This document shows, one piece after another, positions 45,117 to 53,886 of a stretch of 64,000 nt of DNA. Within the stretch, counting starts at the first letter, position 1. Each line of letters begins with the position of its first letter. Below the pieces are notes generated by a model. The model saw nothing but the letters and a program-made list of their open reading frames with translations, did no database searches and was not told the DNA's origin. This DNA comes from Cephaloticoccus primus (GTDB taxonomy: Bacteria; Verrucomicrobiota; Verrucomicrobiia; Opitutales; Opitutaceae): positions 20,119-84,118 of the forward strand of contig NZ_LSZQ01000028.1 of NCBI RefSeq assembly GCF_001580015.1, given 5' to 3'. A program made the position numbers and the translations under genes.

Positions 45117-45608
45117 TTAGCTTTTATCTAACAAGGTGGAGCTGTCTTCTGGTTGATATATTTTTAATCGAGCTTGTGCCAAGAGACGAGTTCCATCGTG
45201 CAGCTTGCACTCAAAAGTACCCATGCCGCTAGGGTCAAGCAAGCTACGCTTGGCGAGGATTTTTAGTCTTGCTCCTGGTAATAGTCTACCACTGTGGTTT
45301 TCGTAGTGGCGTGTGCCGAGTAAAAATCCCAGTTGTATCGGTTTATTCGCTTTACGTGCCTGGCAACCGGCCCAAGCACCGACTGCTTGGGCCATGAGCT
45401 CCAAACCGATCCATACTGGCCAGGAGTCGTCGGGGAGCGAGTAGGGGCTAGGCTTGACCGTTGTTTCGGCAGTCAAACTATCGTCATCGAAGTGGCAGAT
45501 AGCATCTAATAAAACCATATTACCGCTATGGGGTAATAGACTGCTCACAGGCCAATCAGTCGGGGGGATCACAGGGGGATTCATCAAGTCATATTTATTG
45601 AGTCTCAA
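45117..45608 (-). CDS. ApeP-like 3-hydroxyacyl-ACP dehydratase
   Basis: The 163-residue single hotdog protein has LLPHSGNMVLLDAICHFDDD near the start, GLELMAQAVGAWAGCQARK, LGFLLGTRHYENH and LARIKIY-like end ARLKIYQ. This is the ApeP/FabA-like pattern seen in APE clusters, where it dehydrates 3-hydroxyacyl-ACP to build the polyene. The start is either a TTG at 45608 overlapping the upstream KS stop, or the ATG at 45584 (MNPPVIPPTDWP). Both are plausible and neither has a strong Shine-Dalgarno. Confidence 0.85.
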   Translation of the reverse strand: MRLNKYDLMNPPVIPPTDWPVSSLLPHSGNMVLLDAICHFDDDSLTAETTVKPSPYSLPDDSWPVWIGLELMAQAVGAWAGCQARKANKPIQLGFLLGTRHYENHSGRLLPGARLKILAKRSLLDPSGMGTFECKLHDGTRLLAQARLKIYQPEDSSTLLDKS

Positions 45609-46807
45609 GTTTCATTCGAAAAAATGAGACTGACGTTACTACCGCCAAAGGCAAACGAGTTACTCATCGCTACACGCGGTTTTCCTCGGGGGTAAGTGTG
45701 CTTGGCATGAGTCAGGCTTAGCACGGGCAGCGTGGGGTCTACTTGATTGTCCCAAAGATGAGGAATCAGGCGCCCTTCTGGATTTCGTGTTGGGAGCAGG
45801 GTTGCCCAGGCTAGTGCCGCTTCAAGCGCGCTGGCAGTGCCCAGCGTGTGTCCAGTCAGCGGTTTGGTTGAGGTGCACGGAACACCTCGGGGGAATATCC
45901 TCTGCATGGCCAAGCTTTCCATTGCGTCGTTGTGTGCGGTTCCCGTGCCGTGCAGGTTTACCCAGCCAATGTCGTTTGCGCTAACCTTGGCGGTTTGTAG
46001 CGCGGCCTGCATAGCCTCGATTGCTCCAGTGCCATCCGGATGAGGGGAGGACATGTGGTAAGCATCGGAGCTGGCACCACCCCCAAGAAGGGAGATCGAC
46101 TCAGGATCATGTTTTTCGCGCGTCATTAAGAATATGACGCTCGCTTCACCAATATTGATGCCGCGTCGCGTAACAGAAAATGGCCGACAGAGCACAGGGT
46201 CTATGGCCTCTATTGCAGCAAAACCATTAATCGTCAAGCGACACAAGGTATCGGCTCCGCCACAGATTACAGCATCACATAGATTCATCGAAAGGAGGTG
46301 CTGTGCGGAAAGTAAGGCTCGTGCACTGGATGTACATGCAGTCGAAATCGTATAGGCTATGCCGCTTAGGCCAAGCCAACTGGCCAGAAATGAGGCGGGT
46401 GAAGATAGCTCTTGGCGGCGATAATCATAGTCCAAAGGCCATTCCCCCTGTGTCGCCAGCGTCTCAAAAGCTGGTGTATTTTCGTTTACACCAGAGGTGC
46501 TCGTCCCTAACACGACGGCAATCCGGAGTGCTCCATATTGGGCAATCGCGACTCGCAGTTGCGGTTCGATTTGCTGTGCGGCTGCGAGCAGGAGCTGATT
46601 GTTACGACTGCGGTAGTGTGCTGGCAAATACTCGGGGATAGGCGGTAACGCACCACTGAAGCGACCTAATGTCAATGCGTGATCGGAAACCCAGCCCATT
46701 TCCGGCTGCATGCCGGAGGTGTCCGCAGCAAAGGCATGTTGAGCGACTGTATTAATGCCTGCGCCCAAGGCGCATACGACACCGGGAGTAGAGAGCCAAG
46801 TTCTCAT
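45605..46807 (-). CDS. Beta-ketoacyl-ACP synthase, ApeO-like
   Basis: The 400-residue condensing enzyme has Cys158 in STACTSSARA, His286 in LHGTGTAHND and His320 in LTGHTLGTAS, so the triad is complete. The ATG at 46807 overlaps the stop of the DUF3261 gene (ATGA). In the Escherichia APE system ApeO pairs with the non-catalytic ApeC to elongate the chain. An ApeC-like gene is present at the head of this operon, so the same heterodimer is inferred. Confidence 0.9.
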   Translation of the reverse strand: MRTWLSTPGVVCALGAGINTVAQHAFAADTSGMQPEMGWVSDHALTLGRFSGALPPIPEYLPAHYRSRNNQLLLAAAQQIEPQLRVAIAQYGALRIAVVLGTSTSGVNENTPAFETLATQGEWPLDYDYRRQELSSPASFLASWLGLSGIAYTISTACTSSARALLSAQHLLSMNLCDAVICGGADTLCRLTINGFAAIEAIDPVLCRPFSVTRRGINIGEASVIFLMTREKHDPESISLLGGGASSDAYHMSSPHPDGTGAIEAMQAALQTAKVSANDIGWVNLHGTGTAHNDAMESLAMQRIFPRGVPCTSTKPLTGHTLGTASALEAALAWATLLPTRNPEGRLIPHLWDNQVDPTLPVLSLTHAKHTYPRGKPRVAMSNSFAFGGSNVSLIFSNET

Positions 46808-47424
46808 TTGACTTGAGACTCCTCTTCTGTGGCCAGTGGTGAGACTTTCCAAACTGTCCCATCCGCATGTTTAATAGAAAAAGTCGCATTTTTATACATG
46901 CTTTCAGCAGAAGGCCAATGCACTATCCAGCGGGCCTGTCCTTGGTGAAATAGTGCTCGGTTGATACTGCCATCTGCTTGAGGAGAGTTCCGCCAGTTTT
47001 GTTTCCCATAGGAGGTGTTTAGCTCTTGCTCAGGCACCCAGGCGAATAGCAGTGCCGCGAACATCTCTCGTGCTTGCGGATTTGGGTAGATGAAACCATC
47101 ATTACGCCAACGGCCCTGTTGTAAGATCTGCCGTGCGTCAGGAATCCCTAACGGATCAAAGCGTAGCCAGCGCAATGAAGCGCCCTCCTTCTGTACAACG
47201 ATTTGCCATATTGGTCGAATAATAAATGGGATGGGGGGCGGATTGGATTGGGTTTCTGTTACTAAAACACGATGGGGGAACTCCGTTAGAGTGGTAACTG
47301 AAATACCTTTGGGTACAGGGATACTTTGGGAGGCGCAGCTGGTTAGCAACGCCAACATACCTATGCATAGGCTACTCTGCCAATTCCGTATAGCAGAGCG
47401 TAGGAAATACGGTAGTCGATTCAT
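46804..47424 (-). CDS. DUF3261 lipoprotein, ApeN-like
   Basis: The 206-residue product starts at an ATG at 47424 that overlaps the flavoprotein stop. It has a lipoprotein signal (SLCIGMLALLTSCAS). The body resembles DUF3261: PPPIPFIIRPIWQIVVQKEG, LRFDPLGIPDARQILQQGRW and PNPQAREMFAALLFAW. Members occur in APE clusters next to LolA and MMPL genes and probably help move the lipidated pigment through the envelope. The direct role is not known. Confidence 0.8.
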   Translation of the reverse strand: MNRLPYFLRSAIRNWQSSLCIGMLALLTSCASQSIPVPKGISVTTLTEFPHRVLVTETQSNPPPIPFIIRPIWQIVVQKEGASLRWLRFDPLGIPDARQILQQGRWRNDGFIYPNPQAREMFAALLFAWVPEQELNTSYGKQNWRNSPQADGSINRALFHQGQARWIVHWPSAESMYKNATFSIKHADGTVWKVSPLATEEESQVK

Positions 47425-48716
47425 CTTTGAGGGCTCTGGCGGCATAGCTCGCTTAGCGTGCGCAAGCGGCGTCGTGGCTCGGCAACAAATGGATTTGTGG
47501 TGTCCCATGCATAGCCAGCTAAAATAGAGCTAATCATGCGGCGAATACCGGGTTGTGCTTTTTCGTAAAAGACCAAGTCTTGAAATTCCCCGCTGTACCA
47601 ACCTTCGACGTATGCACGGAAAGTCTCTACACCTACTTGTAGAGGTTGGGAGAAGTCTGTTTCCCAATTAACGGTTTCCCCACTTAATTGACGGTGTAGA
47701 GCTTCGGCTGCGAGTTTGGCCGAGCGTAGAGCTATGGTGATGCCGGAAGAGAAGATGGGGTCGAGAAACTCTGCGGCATTGCCCAACAAGGCGTAGCCTG
47801 GACCATGCAAGCGGGTGACATTGGCCGAATAGCCACTCATCGTACTGGCTGGTGTATCCCAAACGGCATTGTGCAAGATCCGCTTTAGATTGGGGGCTTC
47901 GTCTACCAAGCGGCGTAGTGTAGCCAGCGAGCCTTCTTCTAATGGCGCGATTAGAGCAGATTTGCCCACCACCCCGACTGAGCTGCGACCGCTGGAAAAG
48001 GGAATAACCCAGTACCAAATCCCACGTTCCTGCGGATGTATGCTGATCAATATTTTTTCGCGGTCGAACTGTATATCATCAATGCGATCTTCAATGTGGG
48101 TGAATATTGCTTTGCGTGGAGGAAAGCTGGAGGGGCTCTCTAGATCCAGTAGTCGCGCCAGTACTCGCCCATAGCCACTGGCATCAAGTACGTATTCGCT
48201 TTGTACTTGATAGATGATGTTGCTATTGGCTAAATCACGAACTGTCAAAATCGGATTGCTATTCGAGAAGTCGGCCGAAATGACTTCCTGGCGATAGCGT
48301 ACTTCTACACCTTGCTTCATAGCCTCATTAGCCATAATTTGATCAAAGTGGGCCCGTTGGACCTGGAATGTTGTGCCTGGGCCGGGGCTGAACTTATCAC
48401 GAAAGTCAAACCAAGTATAGCGATCTCCCCAGCCGAAGGCAGCTCCATTTTTGATCTGGAAGCCGGCTGCCTGCACCGCGGGCAACATGCCCGCTTCTTC
48501 GATAAACTCCAAGCAGTGTGCCAACAGGCTTTCTCCGATAGAGAAGCGCGGAAACTGTTGACGCTCCAGTATCAGTACCTCATGTCCCTTGCGCTTGAGC
48601 AAGGCTGCGGCGACGGCTCCGGCAGGACCCGCACCAATGATTGTGACTGTTCTATGTTTAATCGGTTTTATAATCAGAATATTTGGGGTTTGGAAAGAGC
48701 TGGTCAACGAGCTCAT
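47421..48716 (-). CDS. FAD-dependent oxidoreductase resembling flavin-dependent halogenases
   Basis: The 431-residue flavoprotein has the FAD motif GAGPAGAVAAALLKRKGH (residues 28-45). Several features match flavin-dependent halogenases of the phenol/pyrrole type: GESLL, GFQIKNGAAFGWG with a Lys at 89, GIWYWVIP (232-239, compare GWxWxIP) and FLDPIFSSG (317-325). Xanthomonadins are brominated, and a halogenase-like flavoprotein is known in that pathway, which makes halogenation of the aryl head a reasonable guess. Related APE flavoproteins without halogenase activity exist, so a hydroxylase or reductase is also possible. The ATG at 48716 overlaps the 3' part of the broken lipoprotein gene. Confidence 0.75.
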   Translation of the reverse strand: MSSLTSSFQTPNILIIKPIKHRTVTIIGAGPAGAVAAALLKRKGHEVLILERQQFPRFSIGESLLAHCLEFIEEAGMLPAVQAAGFQIKNGAAFGWGDRYTWFDFRDKFSPGPGTTFQVQRAHFDQIMANEAMKQGVEVRYRQEVISADFSNSNPILTVRDLANSNIIYQVQSEYVLDASGYGRVLARLLDLESPSSFPPRKAIFTHIEDRIDDIQFDREKILISIHPQERGIWYWVIPFSSGRSSVGVVGKSALIAPLEEGSLATLRRLVDEAPNLKRILHNAVWDTPASTMSGYSANVTRLHGPGYALLGNAAEFLDPIFSSGITIALRSAKLAAEALHRQLSGETVNWETDFSQPLQVGVETFRAYVEGWYSGEFQDLVFYEKAQPGIRRMISSILAGYAWDTTNPFVAEPRRRLRTLSELCRQSPQR

Positions 48717-49118
48717 TTATCTTTTTCTCTGCGTTAATGAACTTCTTGAAGACGCGCCCGCCACCTCGCCTTGCGTCATAAAGGGCTCTTCCGACCTGCT
48801 GTCCATTTTCAAATACTCGTATGTCGAGATAGGTCATATATATCAGCTCCATTGCGCCGTATACGTTGTTGAGAGAGCACTGATAGAGGGGATAGTGCCA
48901 ACCGGATGTTTTTTAACTGTAAATCCTCTTTTTTCCAATGCAGCCTGGTAGGTGTCGGCAAAGCTTTCGCGGACGCCATCTTCCCAGGGGATCATCGCTA
49001 TGGTGGTTCCTAAACTTGTAGTGGTTTTTACTGGCTCAACTCTTTGTCTAATGGTACAGGCACCAAATAGTAAGCTGAGGCTTGCGATAGTCAGGAGTCT
49101 GATTAAGCACGATTTCAT
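48658..49118 (-). pseudogene. Frameshifted small lipoprotein (Sbal_3080-like)
   Basis: Two overlapping frames together form one protein. The 5' frame (49118-48843) encodes a lipoprotein signal (MKSCLIRLLTIASLSLLFGA, then C), DGVRESFADTYQAALEKRGF and TTYTAQWS before a stop. The 3' frame (from 48852) continues with YMTYLDIRVFENGQQVGRAL, YDARRGGGRVFKKFINAEKK and INELVDQLFP. As I recall, the family has an uninterrupted TYTA.WSWDLA.YM sequence, so one or a few bases were lost at the GCTGATATATATG run near 48848. Either a true mutation at a TA repeat or a sequencing error. It sits between the exporter and flavoprotein genes. Confidence 0.72.
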
Positions 49119-49150
49119 GAGAGCTATTGGAGGGGGGGCTTTATTGGGTT

Positions 49151-51547
49151 CTATGGTTTTCTTTGCGCGTTTCTTTGGGGTGACTTGATCCACAGGGCGA
49201 GGAGAAGCGAAAATGCTACTCCCAAGGCGACTGACAAGCCAAAATTGGCAATTACTGGTGTTTGACTGAAGGCCAGAAGCCCAAATGAGAGCAGGGTGGT
49301 GGTCGCACTTAAGAGAATGCCGACCAAGCTGGCCGCAGCGCCAAAAACCCCTTCGTACATGAAAATGGCGTAATCTACGCCCAAGGCGGAGACCAGTAAC
49401 AGGCCAAACAGACTAAATAGAGTTAAGGGTTGCCCTGTCCAGCCCAGAACAGCCAAGCTTAAGACAACCGCGCACAGGGGTACGGCCAAGATTCTGATAA
49501 TAGACGCGCGGCCAAGTGTTAGCCCGAGGAGTAAAGCTGCAGCGATGTAGGATAATAGCTTTAACTCTGCGGCCTTCGCCCGTGTGGCGGTAAATAACTG
49601 GTTTAAATCTCCACTGCGATCAATGAACGTAACGCCGGTGATACCTTGTACGGCAAGGCGTAGGGCTTCACTATTTTTCAGGTCAAAGAGTGTGACCAGC
49701 CCAACCATACTTCCTTCGTGTTGTCCGAGCCATAGGTTTTGCCAAGCTTCAGCATGATGACCTGTAAGTGCTGTATTGATATCAGTCAGTGGTAGCTGGG
49801 CTACTGTGTGCAGCTCGGCTTGCAATGCCTCAAGTGGAACTCCCAAGTCGATGATCGGTTGCCAGATTGCCTGTCTTTGTGCCAGGCTCGTTAGTTGATT
49901 TTTTAACTCAAGCTGCTCATCCTGTGAAGTCACTAATTGGCTTAATGCTTGGTAGGATCCAATCATGCCGTCTTGTTTTAATTGGTCCAAGGCTAGAGTT
50001 AGCGTTTTTTGGCGCTGCAAGAGTTCGGTTTCGCTGGCCGCCTGGACTAATAAAAACTGACTGCTGGGCATGATACCAGTGAGTTCGCCAATTCGTTGTG
50101 CTTGGTGTAGTATCTCGGGCTCTAGAGATAGCCACTGGCGCAGGTCATCGTATAGGGCGAGACGGTGAATCCCTCCGAAAGCTCCTAGTGTAATAAGTGA
50201 TAGAGATAGGTACAGGGATTTGGGGTAACGAGCCAAAATAGTAGATAGCCGCAATAGGGTTTGTGCGAGCCGTAATAGCGGTGGCCACGGGCGTGGCTGC
50301 CAGCGGTGAATCAATGTCGGCAGTTGATATACTGTGCAGGCGTAGGCCCCTAGCAACCCGGCGGCGGAGAATATGGCTGTTTGCGTTAGCGCCATAAAGG
50401 GCGTGAAGAGCAGGGCTAAGTAGCCAATGAGGCTAGCTGCAAGGCTGATGGTGACTCCAGGGAGCACACGTCGCAATGCAGTGTTTGCATGCCAAGGCTG
50501 CATGCCGTAGCTTTTCCCGAGCCAATGTAGAGGGAAGTCAACGGCTACACCAATAAGGCTCGTGCCGATGACTAGTGTTAAGATGTGTATGGAGCCAAAC
50601 ACCAATATACAGGTTGCAATGCCGACCGCGAGTCCGGTCAGCACTGGAAGAAAAGCCAATAGTGCTCTTGGGTGGCGGAGGGCCAGTAAGAGAAGCAGAG
50701 TAATTCCAACGGTGGCGGCACTGCCAATAAGTGTGACTTCTCGCGTAGCTTGCGTGCGCCCTTGATCAGCATATAGCGGGCCGCCAGCAACGAGAAGCTC
50801 GGCATCAATTGCCTCCATGGCGTTACGGTCTTGTATGATTTGTGCGCTAAGTGTCTTCTGCTGCCCTGTGCCGGAGCTTGGGCTATTGAAGGCATCTGTA
50901 TGGGTATAGGCCCTCAGCAGAATCCATGTTTTGTTACCGGCTTCTGCTTGCAGTGTGCCACTTGATAGATCGTAAACCAAGTTGCTGTGGCTTGCTCCTA
51001 GGAGGTTGTTTTGAGCATAACTGGCTAGTCCCAATAAATCCTGGCCTAATGGGACCGCACCTACAGATGAAAAGGGGTCGGAGAGTTGTGCCGCTCGTTG
51101 TGCGATATACGTTTCGGGTTGGCGGACGAGCTGCCGGCGTTGCGCGACTGGTAAGAGGGCCAATCGGTGCTTAAGTAACTGCGCGCGCAGGGTAGCTAGG
51201 TCTATGCTTGGCTCAAGCTCTACAAATGAGAATAAATTGCTTTTGCGCCAGCTTGTGGCCAGCAGCTGTGCTGCCTCCAAGGCTTGCTCGGCCTCCTGGT
51301 GTGCGACCAAGGCAAGTACCTGGTGCGACAACGGGGCTTGGATACGGTCTTGAGCAAACTGCCGCAGTTCCCGGGGTAATTTATCGTTTGACTGAGTCGA
51401 ACTCGTTTGGGGGACGAGTGCCAGTACATCAAACGAAATAGGCCAACCATGCCGACATTGCCATGCCGCCAAGCTTAGCAGTAGTATGAGTGCTAGTTGA
51501 GATAGACACTCGGCTGTACGACAGCTCTTTTTAATGCTTGAAAGCAT
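49151..51547 (-). CDS. MMPL/RND-family exporter, ApeM-like
   Basis: The 798-residue protein has two repeats of the RND/MMPL plan: one N-terminal helix plus a periplasmic loop, then a five-helix block (with VIGTSLIGVAVDFPLHWLGK), and again (with LFSLFGLLLVSALGVDYAIFMYEG). The GVDYAIF motif holds the Asp/Tyr typical of proton-driven MMPL exporters. In APE clusters this gene is thought to move the aryl polyene lipid out of the inner membrane together with the LolA-like protein. Its start overlaps lolA by 17 nt. Confidence 0.9.
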   Translation of the reverse strand: MLSSIKKSCRTAECLSQLALILLLSLAAWQCRHGWPISFDVLALVPQTSSTQSNDKLPRELRQFAQDRIQAPLSHQVLALVAHQEAEQALEAAQLLATSWRKSNLFSFVELEPSIDLATLRAQLLKHRLALLPVAQRRQLVRQPETYIAQRAAQLSDPFSSVGAVPLGQDLLGLASYAQNNLLGASHSNLVYDLSSGTLQAEAGNKTWILLRAYTHTDAFNSPSSGTGQQKTLSAQIIQDRNAMEAIDAELLVAGGPLYADQGRTQATREVTLIGSAATVGITLLLLLALRHPRALLAFLPVLTGLAVGIATCILVFGSIHILTLVIGTSLIGVAVDFPLHWLGKSYGMQPWHANTALRRVLPGVTISLAASLIGYLALLFTPFMALTQTAIFSAAGLLGAYACTVYQLPTLIHRWQPRPWPPLLRLAQTLLRLSTILARYPKSLYLSLSLITLGAFGGIHRLALYDDLRQWLSLEPEILHQAQRIGELTGIMPSSQFLLVQAASETELLQRQKTLTLALDQLKQDGMIGSYQALSQLVTSQDEQLELKNQLTSLAQRQAIWQPIIDLGVPLEALQAELHTVAQLPLTDINTALTGHHAEAWQNLWLGQHEGSMVGLVTLFDLKNSEALRLAVQGITGVTFIDRSGDLNQLFTATRAKAAELKLLSYIAAALLLGLTLGRASIIRILAVPLCAVVLSLAVLGWTGQPLTLFSLFGLLLVSALGVDYAIFMYEGVFGAAASLVGILLSATTTLLSFGLLAFSQTPVIANFGLSVALGVAFSLLLALWIKSPQRNAQRKP

Positions 51548-52157
51548 ACTGTTCTTCGGTCGTGAGCTGTTCTGTAAATGTCAGGTGACTGAATGTAATG
51601 ACAGTGTAATCCCCTTGGGTTTCGTATAGTTCAATTTTCGAGATTGTTTCGCCTCCTGTGATTTTGATTTTGTTAAAAATTTGACGCAATAGAGCCGATT
51701 TGGGTGTTAGTGTTAGTTGCCAGTCTTGCGGCTGGCCTGTTAGAGCAAGGTTAAACCGTTTTTGCAGCTCGACCATGTTTCCTTTCAATACATCTAGAAA
51801 TAGTTGAGTTTCTCGGTTCTTTGAGTGAGAGGAAATCCACTTAAAGGAGTTTGGCGAGCTAGCCGTGGGGGGAAGAGGGGCCAGGCGATCTACACCTTTA
51901 GGTGTAATGCGTAATGTGTGTGCGATGGGGAATCTTATGTGCCACAGTAGCCCCTCGCCATTAACGAGAGTGAAGGACCCCCAATACCGTAAAGGACTAT
52001 CCAGGCTACGTAGGAATTTTTCTTGAGAGAATGAGCCACGGATAATGTGGATGGCTTGCAGCCTTTGTTGTAAATCGCTTGGCTCAAAGGCACGTACTGA
52101 GCCAGTACCTGGTATGGCGATGTGAATTAAGAATAAAAGTATGAAATTGTATCTCAT
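51531..52157 (-). CDS. LolA-like periplasmic carrier, ApeL-like
   Basis: The 208-residue protein has a signal peptide (MRYNFILLFLIHIAIPGTGS) and the LolA-fold opening DLQQRLQAIHIIRGSFSQEK, LDSPLRYWGSFTLVNGEGLL and IRFPIAHTLRITPKG. LolA-like proteins shuttle lipidated cargo across the periplasm; in APE clusters the cargo is inferred to be the pigment lipid. The family match is clear and the cargo is inferred from context. Confidence 0.85.
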   Translation of the reverse strand: MRYNFILLFLIHIAIPGTGSVRAFEPSDLQQRLQAIHIIRGSFSQEKFLRSLDSPLRYWGSFTLVNGEGLLWHIRFPIAHTLRITPKGVDRLAPLPPTASSPNSFKWISSHSKNRETQLFLDVLKGNMVELQKRFNLALTGQPQDWQLTLTPKSALLRQIFNKIKITGGETISKIELYETQGDYTVITFSHLTFTEQLTTEEQYAFKH

Positions 52158-52168
52158 GGCGGGCGAGG

Positions 52169-53131
52169 TTAATCGCTTGTCGAGTTTTTATCCCAGAATG
52201 GGTAGAAGTTAAACCATTGCAACGGGGCCTGTCCGCAATAACTCGCCAGGCGACTGGAATAGAGTTGGATGTTTTCGGAAGTAGTACTAGCTCGCTGTTG
52301 ACGTGGAATAAGTTGGCTATCGGTTAATCGCTCTATAATCACAGTAAAGCGCTTTGCCGCGCGCTTGGGATTTCGTAGGCATACAAGTAGATTGACTTCA
52401 CAGCGTAGTAAGGCTGCCAAAAGCCACGGGCCTTGTGGGAACCTGGCCGGGCCACCGAGAAAGCTAACTTCTGTGACGCGTTCGCCGGAAACTGGAGTGC
52501 GATCCCCAGAGATTGCTAACCATTCGCCTTGATCTAGGCGTTGTGCCAAATCTAGCATTATGGCAGGGGTGAGTTGGGTGACTTCAATCAGGTGAATGTT
52601 AGCTCTGGTCTCTGCTAGTAATCGGCTAAAGCGCTGCGCGTTTTTGCTATGAACCAATACGTTGAGTCTTATACCAGTGACCTGTCCGGCTAGTGCACGC
52701 GTGATTTCGACATTGCCCAAGTGTGAAGTTATAAGGATTTGTCCGCGCCCCTTGCCCATTTGTTTGTGCAGACCATGGGGATCAATGAGTTCTAGGTCTG
52801 CTCGGGTGATTTTTCCGTTCCACACATCCAGCTTGTCCAGCAACGCTTGGGCAAAGGCGAGGTATTGGCGATATACTGGTGCGGTGCGCGGGAGGTGAGC
52901 TTTTAGCTGTGATGATTGGCGCAACCGCTCCTGATAATATGCGATGGCCTGTCTAGCATTGCGGTTGGATACATAGAAGTAGAGCACCACCAACCAGATA
53001 ACCGGGGTGAGGATTCGCCGTCCGAGCAGGCGGGCAGCACCGAAGCCGAGGCGCATCAGGAACAGGCTGCCTCGCTCGTTTTGTTGTGCCCAGTGAGTAC
53101 TATGCACTGACTTTTCGAGCTTTGTAGTCAT
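52169..53131 (-). CDS. LpxL/HtrB-like acyltransferase
   Basis: The 320-residue protein has an N-terminal membrane segment and the HX4E motif of the lysophospholipid/LpxL group (SHLGNVEITRAL). Further blocks are GDRTPVSGERVTEVSFLGG and FPQGPWLLAALLRCEVNLLV. It overlaps the glycosyltransferase stop (ATGA). In Escherichia-type APE clusters the GT2 and this acyltransferase are one polypeptide (ApeJ); here they are split but adjacent. It probably attaches the polyene to a glycolipid. Confidence 0.85.
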   Translation of the reverse strand: MTTKLEKSVHSTHWAQQNERGSLFLMRLGFGAARLLGRRILTPVIWLVVLYFYVSNRNARQAIAYYQERLRQSSQLKAHLPRTAPVYRQYLAFAQALLDKLDVWNGKITRADLELIDPHGLHKQMGKGRGQILITSHLGNVEITRALAGQVTGIRLNVLVHSKNAQRFSRLLAETRANIHLIEVTQLTPAIMLDLAQRLDQGEWLAISGDRTPVSGERVTEVSFLGGPARFPQGPWLLAALLRCEVNLLVCLRNPKRAAKRFTVIIERLTDSQLIPRQQRASTTSENIQLYSSRLASYCGQAPLQWFNFYPFWDKNSTSD

Positions 53132-53883
53132 GCGGCTCGGTGATTGCGCCAGCGCTGCTGAAGTAGCTTGGGTAGCCGGAGCAGCATTCCGAAAAATAGT
53201 CGCGCATGCATCCAGCTGATTCGCAGATTATCGCGGAGCAGCTTAAAGTGTGAAATGCCGTCCTCTGGGTAGTATATACGGACTGGTAGCCAACGCATCG
53301 GCACGCCGCGCCAAGCCAGACGAACGAGGATTTCGGTGTCGAAATCCATGTACTTCCCCAAGGTTTCAGCGTGAATAAGATCTACAGTGCTGCGTAAGGG
53401 ATAGATGCGAAACCCACACATCCCATCGGGGATATTGGTAGACAAGGTATTAATCCATACCCAAATGCGTGTCGCCCAACGTCCATATAAACGGTTCTTG
53501 GGAGCATCTTTACCGTAAATCGGCATGCCTCCTATCAGAGCACCCGGCTCCCGTTTTGAGGTTTCTATAAAAAGAGTGATTACCGACAGGTCGTGTTGCC
53601 CATCTGCGTCGATTTGGAGTGCGTGAGTGTACTGCATCTCTAAACACCGTTGCAACCCCGTTATTACGGCGGCACCCTTGCCGCTATTTTGAGGTAAACG
53701 AATCAAGTCGGTTTCTCCTTTTTGGGCCACACAATCGATGATTGTTGCACATCGCATGTCGGAGCCATCGTCAATGAGTAAGCAAGGGAGGTCAGCCTGC
53801 CGCACTGTTTCTACAATCGCAGGCAGGCGAGCCGTATGGTTATAAACTGGAATGAGGACTATAGGGCGATACGATTGGGGCAT
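53128..53883 (-). CDS. GT2-family glycosyltransferase
   Basis: A 251-residue GT-A fold protein with VLIPVYNHTARLPAIVETV, LLIDDGSDM and the DXD-containing ALQIDADGQHDLSV. Also present is the acceptor-side IGGMPIYGKDAPKNRL and MCGFRIYPL. It resembles dolichol-phosphate-mannose-type enzymes. In APE-type clusters this domain normally precedes the LpxL-like acyltransferase in one protein. It starts 3 nt after the ligase stop. Confidence 0.85.
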   Translation of the reverse strand: MPQSYRPIVLIPVYNHTARLPAIVETVRQADLPCLLIDDGSDMRCATIIDCVAQKGETDLIRLPQNSGKGAAVITGLQRCLEMQYTHALQIDADGQHDLSVITLFIETSKREPGALIGGMPIYGKDAPKNRLYGRWATRIWVWINTLSTNIPDGMCGFRIYPLRSTVDLIHAETLGKYMDFDTEILVRLAWRGVPMRWLPVRIYYPEDGISHFKLLRDNLRISWMHARLFFGMLLRLPKLLQQRWRNHRAA

Positions 53884-53886
53884 AAC

